From Firmicutes bacterium UBA5499 (GTDB lineage: Bacteria > Bacillota > DTU084): DNA of 8,773 bases. Numbering within the stretch: position 1 is the stretch's first letter; each line of letters begins with the position of its first letter. The position numbers were made by a program, and so were the translations under genes. Where the stretch lies: positions 6,133-14,905 of the forward strand of contig DIPB01000027.1 of NCBI GenBank assembly GCA_002426275.1, written 5' to 3'. This document shows positions 7,261-8,773 of the stretch, piece after piece. Below the pieces are notes generated by a model. That model saw only the letters and a program-made list of their open reading frames with translations, did not search any database and was not told the DNA's origin.

Positions 7261-7278
7261 CTCTCTCCCAAAAGAGAG
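7261..7278 (+). repeat. Small hairpin before the rseP ribosome binding site
   Basis: CTCTCT (7261-7266) and AGAGAG (7273-7278) are complementary around the loop CCCAAA, in the 38-nt gap between dxr and rseP. The hairpin ends just before AGGGG (7280-7284), the best available ribosome binding site for rseP. No T-tract follows, so it is not a terminator. It may influence rseP translation or may be incidental. Confidence 0.35.
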
Positions 7279-7287
7279 CAGGGGCTT

Positions 7288-8310
7288 ATGCTGACAATTG
7301 TGGCAACGCTGTTGATGATTGGTTTGTTGGTCTTTGTCCATGAGGGCGGCCATTTTTTGGCTGCCAAAGCGATTGGAGTGCGCGTCTACGAATTTGCTTT
7401 GGGCTTTGGACCGAAACTCGTTTCCCTCAAGCGGCGGGATACCCGTTATTCTGTCAGGGCGCTGCCGTTGGGCGGCTTTGTGACCTTGGCGGGCATGGAT
7501 CAGCCTCCGGAAGCAGAAGAGGCTTTATCCGACAATGATCCGGAAAGCTTTCAGAGCAGGCCGCTCTGGCAGCGGATGCTGGTCATCGCGGCCGGACCGG
7601 TGATGAATTTATGCTTGGCGATTTTGATTTTCGCCATCTATTTCAATCAGTTGGGAGTGGCCACCAGTCCCATTCAGCAGGTGCTAAAAAATTCGCCGGC
7701 GCAAGTGGCGGGCCTCAAAGAGGGAGATATCCTTGTGGGCACGGATCCCAAGCTGCCATTCACGGCCGAGCAGCTGGTCTGGAAGATCGACCGCAGCGCC
7801 AATAAGCCTTTCCGGCTGTATTTTCTCAGAGACGGGAAGATGGCAAGCCGGCTGGTCACTCCCAAAGCTAAGGAAGACGGCAGCGGCCTCTTGGGGATCA
7901 CCTTCGGCGGGGAAGGGAAAATCTTTCGGCTGGGGTTTTGGTCCAGCCTCAAACAGGGGAACCGCTATAACAATTTAATGATCCAAATGGTCGTGCAGGC
8001 CTTGGGCAAGATGTTCCGCGGCTCGGGAATCAAAGAGATGACGGGGCCTGTGGGCATGTTCAAGGCGGTGGGAGAAGTGGCTCCCCATGGCATCCTGCCG
8101 CTTTTGGCTTTAGCGGCCATGATCAGCACCAACTTAGGCTTATTCAACTTGATTCCCCTGCCGGTGCTGGACGGAGGCTGGCTGCTGTTTTTGGTCATCG
8201 AGGGAATAAGGGGCAAACCCTTGCAGCCGCAACAGCAAGGAGTGGCGCAGCTGGTAGGCATGGCTGTGTTGCTGCTGCTCACGGTGCTTGTGACCTCCAG
8301 GATCTTGTGA
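7288..8310 (+). CDS. rseP: Site-2 protease family intramembrane zinc metalloprotease RseP
   Basis: RseP (RasP/YluC in Bacillus) cleaves membrane-embedded substrates such as anti-sigma factors and remnant signal peptides. The 340-residue product has the zinc-binding HEGGH at 18-22 in the first membrane segment, followed by AAKAIGVRVYEFALGFGP. PLGGFVTLAGMD leads into a second membrane segment near AGPVMNLCLAILIF (about 99-112). One PDZ domain spans about 125-190 (SPAQVAGLKEGDIL). The C-terminal NLIPLPVLDGG supplies the third zinc ligand, D295. It has one PDZ domain, as in Firmicutes, not the two of E. coli. The ATG at 7288 has only a weak, close Shine-Dalgarno sequence (AGGGG, 3-nt spacing), but it places HEGGH at the expected distance. 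The dxr-rseP-ispG order is standard in the phylum. Confidence 0.95.
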   Translation: MLTIVATLLMIGLLVFVHEGGHFLAAKAIGVRVYEFALGFGPKLVSLKRRDTRYSVRALPLGGFVTLAGMDQPPEAEEALSDNDPESFQSRPLWQRMLVIAAGPVMNLCLAILIFAIYFNQLGVATSPIQQVLKNSPAQVAGLKEGDILVGTDPKLPFTAEQLVWKIDRSANKPFRLYFLRDGKMASRLVTPKAKEDGSGLLGITFGGEGKIFRLGFWSSLKQGNRYNNLMIQMVVQALGKMFRGSGIKEMTGPVGMFKAVGEVAPHGILPLLALAAMISTNLGLFNLIPLPVLDGGWLLFLVIEGIRGKPLQPQQQGVAQLVGMAVLLLLTVLVTSRIL

Positions 8311-8323
8311 GGTTGAAGCTGTT

Positions 8324-8773
8324 TTGAGACGAGAAACCAAGAAAATCCAAGTCGGGGATCTGGTCATCGGCGGCGGGGCGCCCATCAGCGTGCAATCAAT
8401 GACCACCACGGACACCCGTCTCTGGCAGGAGACAGGACGGCAAATTAAACGGCTGGCGGAAGCAGGCTGCGAGCTTGTGCGTCTTGCGGTGCCGGATAGC
8501 GAGGCTGCGGCAGCCTTGCATAAGATCTGCGCCGCTTCCCCCATTCCCGTGGCCGCGGATATCCATTTCGACTGGCGGCTGGCGCTTTTGGCTTTAGAGG
8601 CCGGAGTTCAGAAACTGCGGATTAATCCCGGCAATATTGGGGACGCCCAAAGGCTGCGGCAGGTGGTTTTAGCGGCTAAAGACCGCGCCGTTCCCATCCG
8701 CATCGGCGTTAATGCCGGTTCTTTAGAGAAAAAATATCTGGAAAAATACGGCAGGCCGACTGCCGCCGGCCTG
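8324..8773 (+). CDS. ispG: 4-hydroxy-3-methylbut-2-enyl diphosphate synthase, N-terminal part (cut by window edge)
   Basis: IspG (GcpE) reduces 2-C-methyl-D-erythritol 2,4-cyclodiphosphate to HMBPP with a [4Fe-4S] cluster, the penultimate MEP-pathway step. The first 150 codons are present and open to the right edge. Conserved blocks of the TIM-barrel domain are GGAPISVQSMTTTDT (17-31), EAGCELVRLAVPD, ADIHFDW (78-84), RINPGNIG (99-106) and RIGVNAGSLE (126-135). The cluster-binding cysteines would be in the missing C-terminal part, so they cannot be checked. The start is TTG at 8324, with TGAGGT (8308-8313) overlapping the rseP stop at 10-nt spacing. The TTG at 8314 runs into a stop after four codons. 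Together with dxr it places two MEP enzymes in this operon. Confidence 0.95.
   Translation, partial: MRRETKKIQVGDLVIGGGAPISVQSMTTTDTRLWQETGRQIKRLAEAGCELVRLAVPDSEAAAALHKICAASPIPVAADIHFDWRLALLALEAGVQKLRINPGNIGDAQRLRQVVLAAKDRAVPIRIGVNAGSLEKKYLEKYGRPTAAGL

Noticed and set aside
8140..8544. 134-codon minus-strand frame over rseP and ispG
   Set aside because: The + strand carries conserved rseP and ispG motifs throughout, and the minus-strand product is low-complexity in character and resembles no family I recognise.

Overview
The window carries a conserved Gram-positive housekeeping cluster in the order rpsB-tsf-pyrH-frr-uppS-cdsA-(YtvI-like gene)-dxr-rseP-ispG. All ten confident genes are on the + strand, including one small membrane-protein gene upstream of rpsB. 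The gene order, the strong AGGAGG-type ribosome binding sites, the frequent TTG/GTG starts, the short (215-residue) EF-Ts and a protein resembling the sporulation membrane protein YtvI all point to a moderately GC-rich member of the Firmicutes, probably Clostridia in the broad sense. I cannot name a genus from this sequence.

Layout. Positions 1-160 are non-coding and contain two clear inverted repeats. Positions 161-481 encode a DUF1294 (YsdA-type) membrane protein. Positions 482-671 form a spacer with an AT-rich palindrome, a good extended -10 promoter and a structured leader of about 110 nt ahead of rpsB. rpsB (S2) and tsf (EF-Ts) follow, separated by a very stable GC hairpin and ended by a textbook intrinsic terminator. 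pyrH (UMP kinase) and frr (ribosome recycling factor) are nearly contiguous and are followed by another terminator-like hairpin. From 3535 to the right edge, uppS, cdsA, a YtvI/AI-2E-family permease gene, dxr, rseP and the first 150 codons of ispG are closely packed. uppS and cdsA overlap, and the other gaps are 12-38 nt.

How the genes fit together. The left half serves translation (S2, EF-Ts, RRF) plus UMP phosphorylation for pyrimidine nucleotide supply. The right half serves the envelope. dxr and ispG belong to the MEP pathway for isoprenoid precursors, UppS makes the C55 lipid carrier from those precursors, CdsA makes CDP-diacylglycerol for phospholipids, and RseP is an intramembrane site-2 protease. 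The one non-standard member is the YtvI-like permease between cdsA and dxr. The three hairpins suggest that a promoter upstream of rpsB is attenuated stepwise, or that further internal promoters exist.

I found no mobile elements, CRISPR arrays, tRNAs or rRNAs, and no evidence of a wholly new system. The points most worth a second look are the rpsB leader, the transcriptional punctuation and the inserted permease gene.
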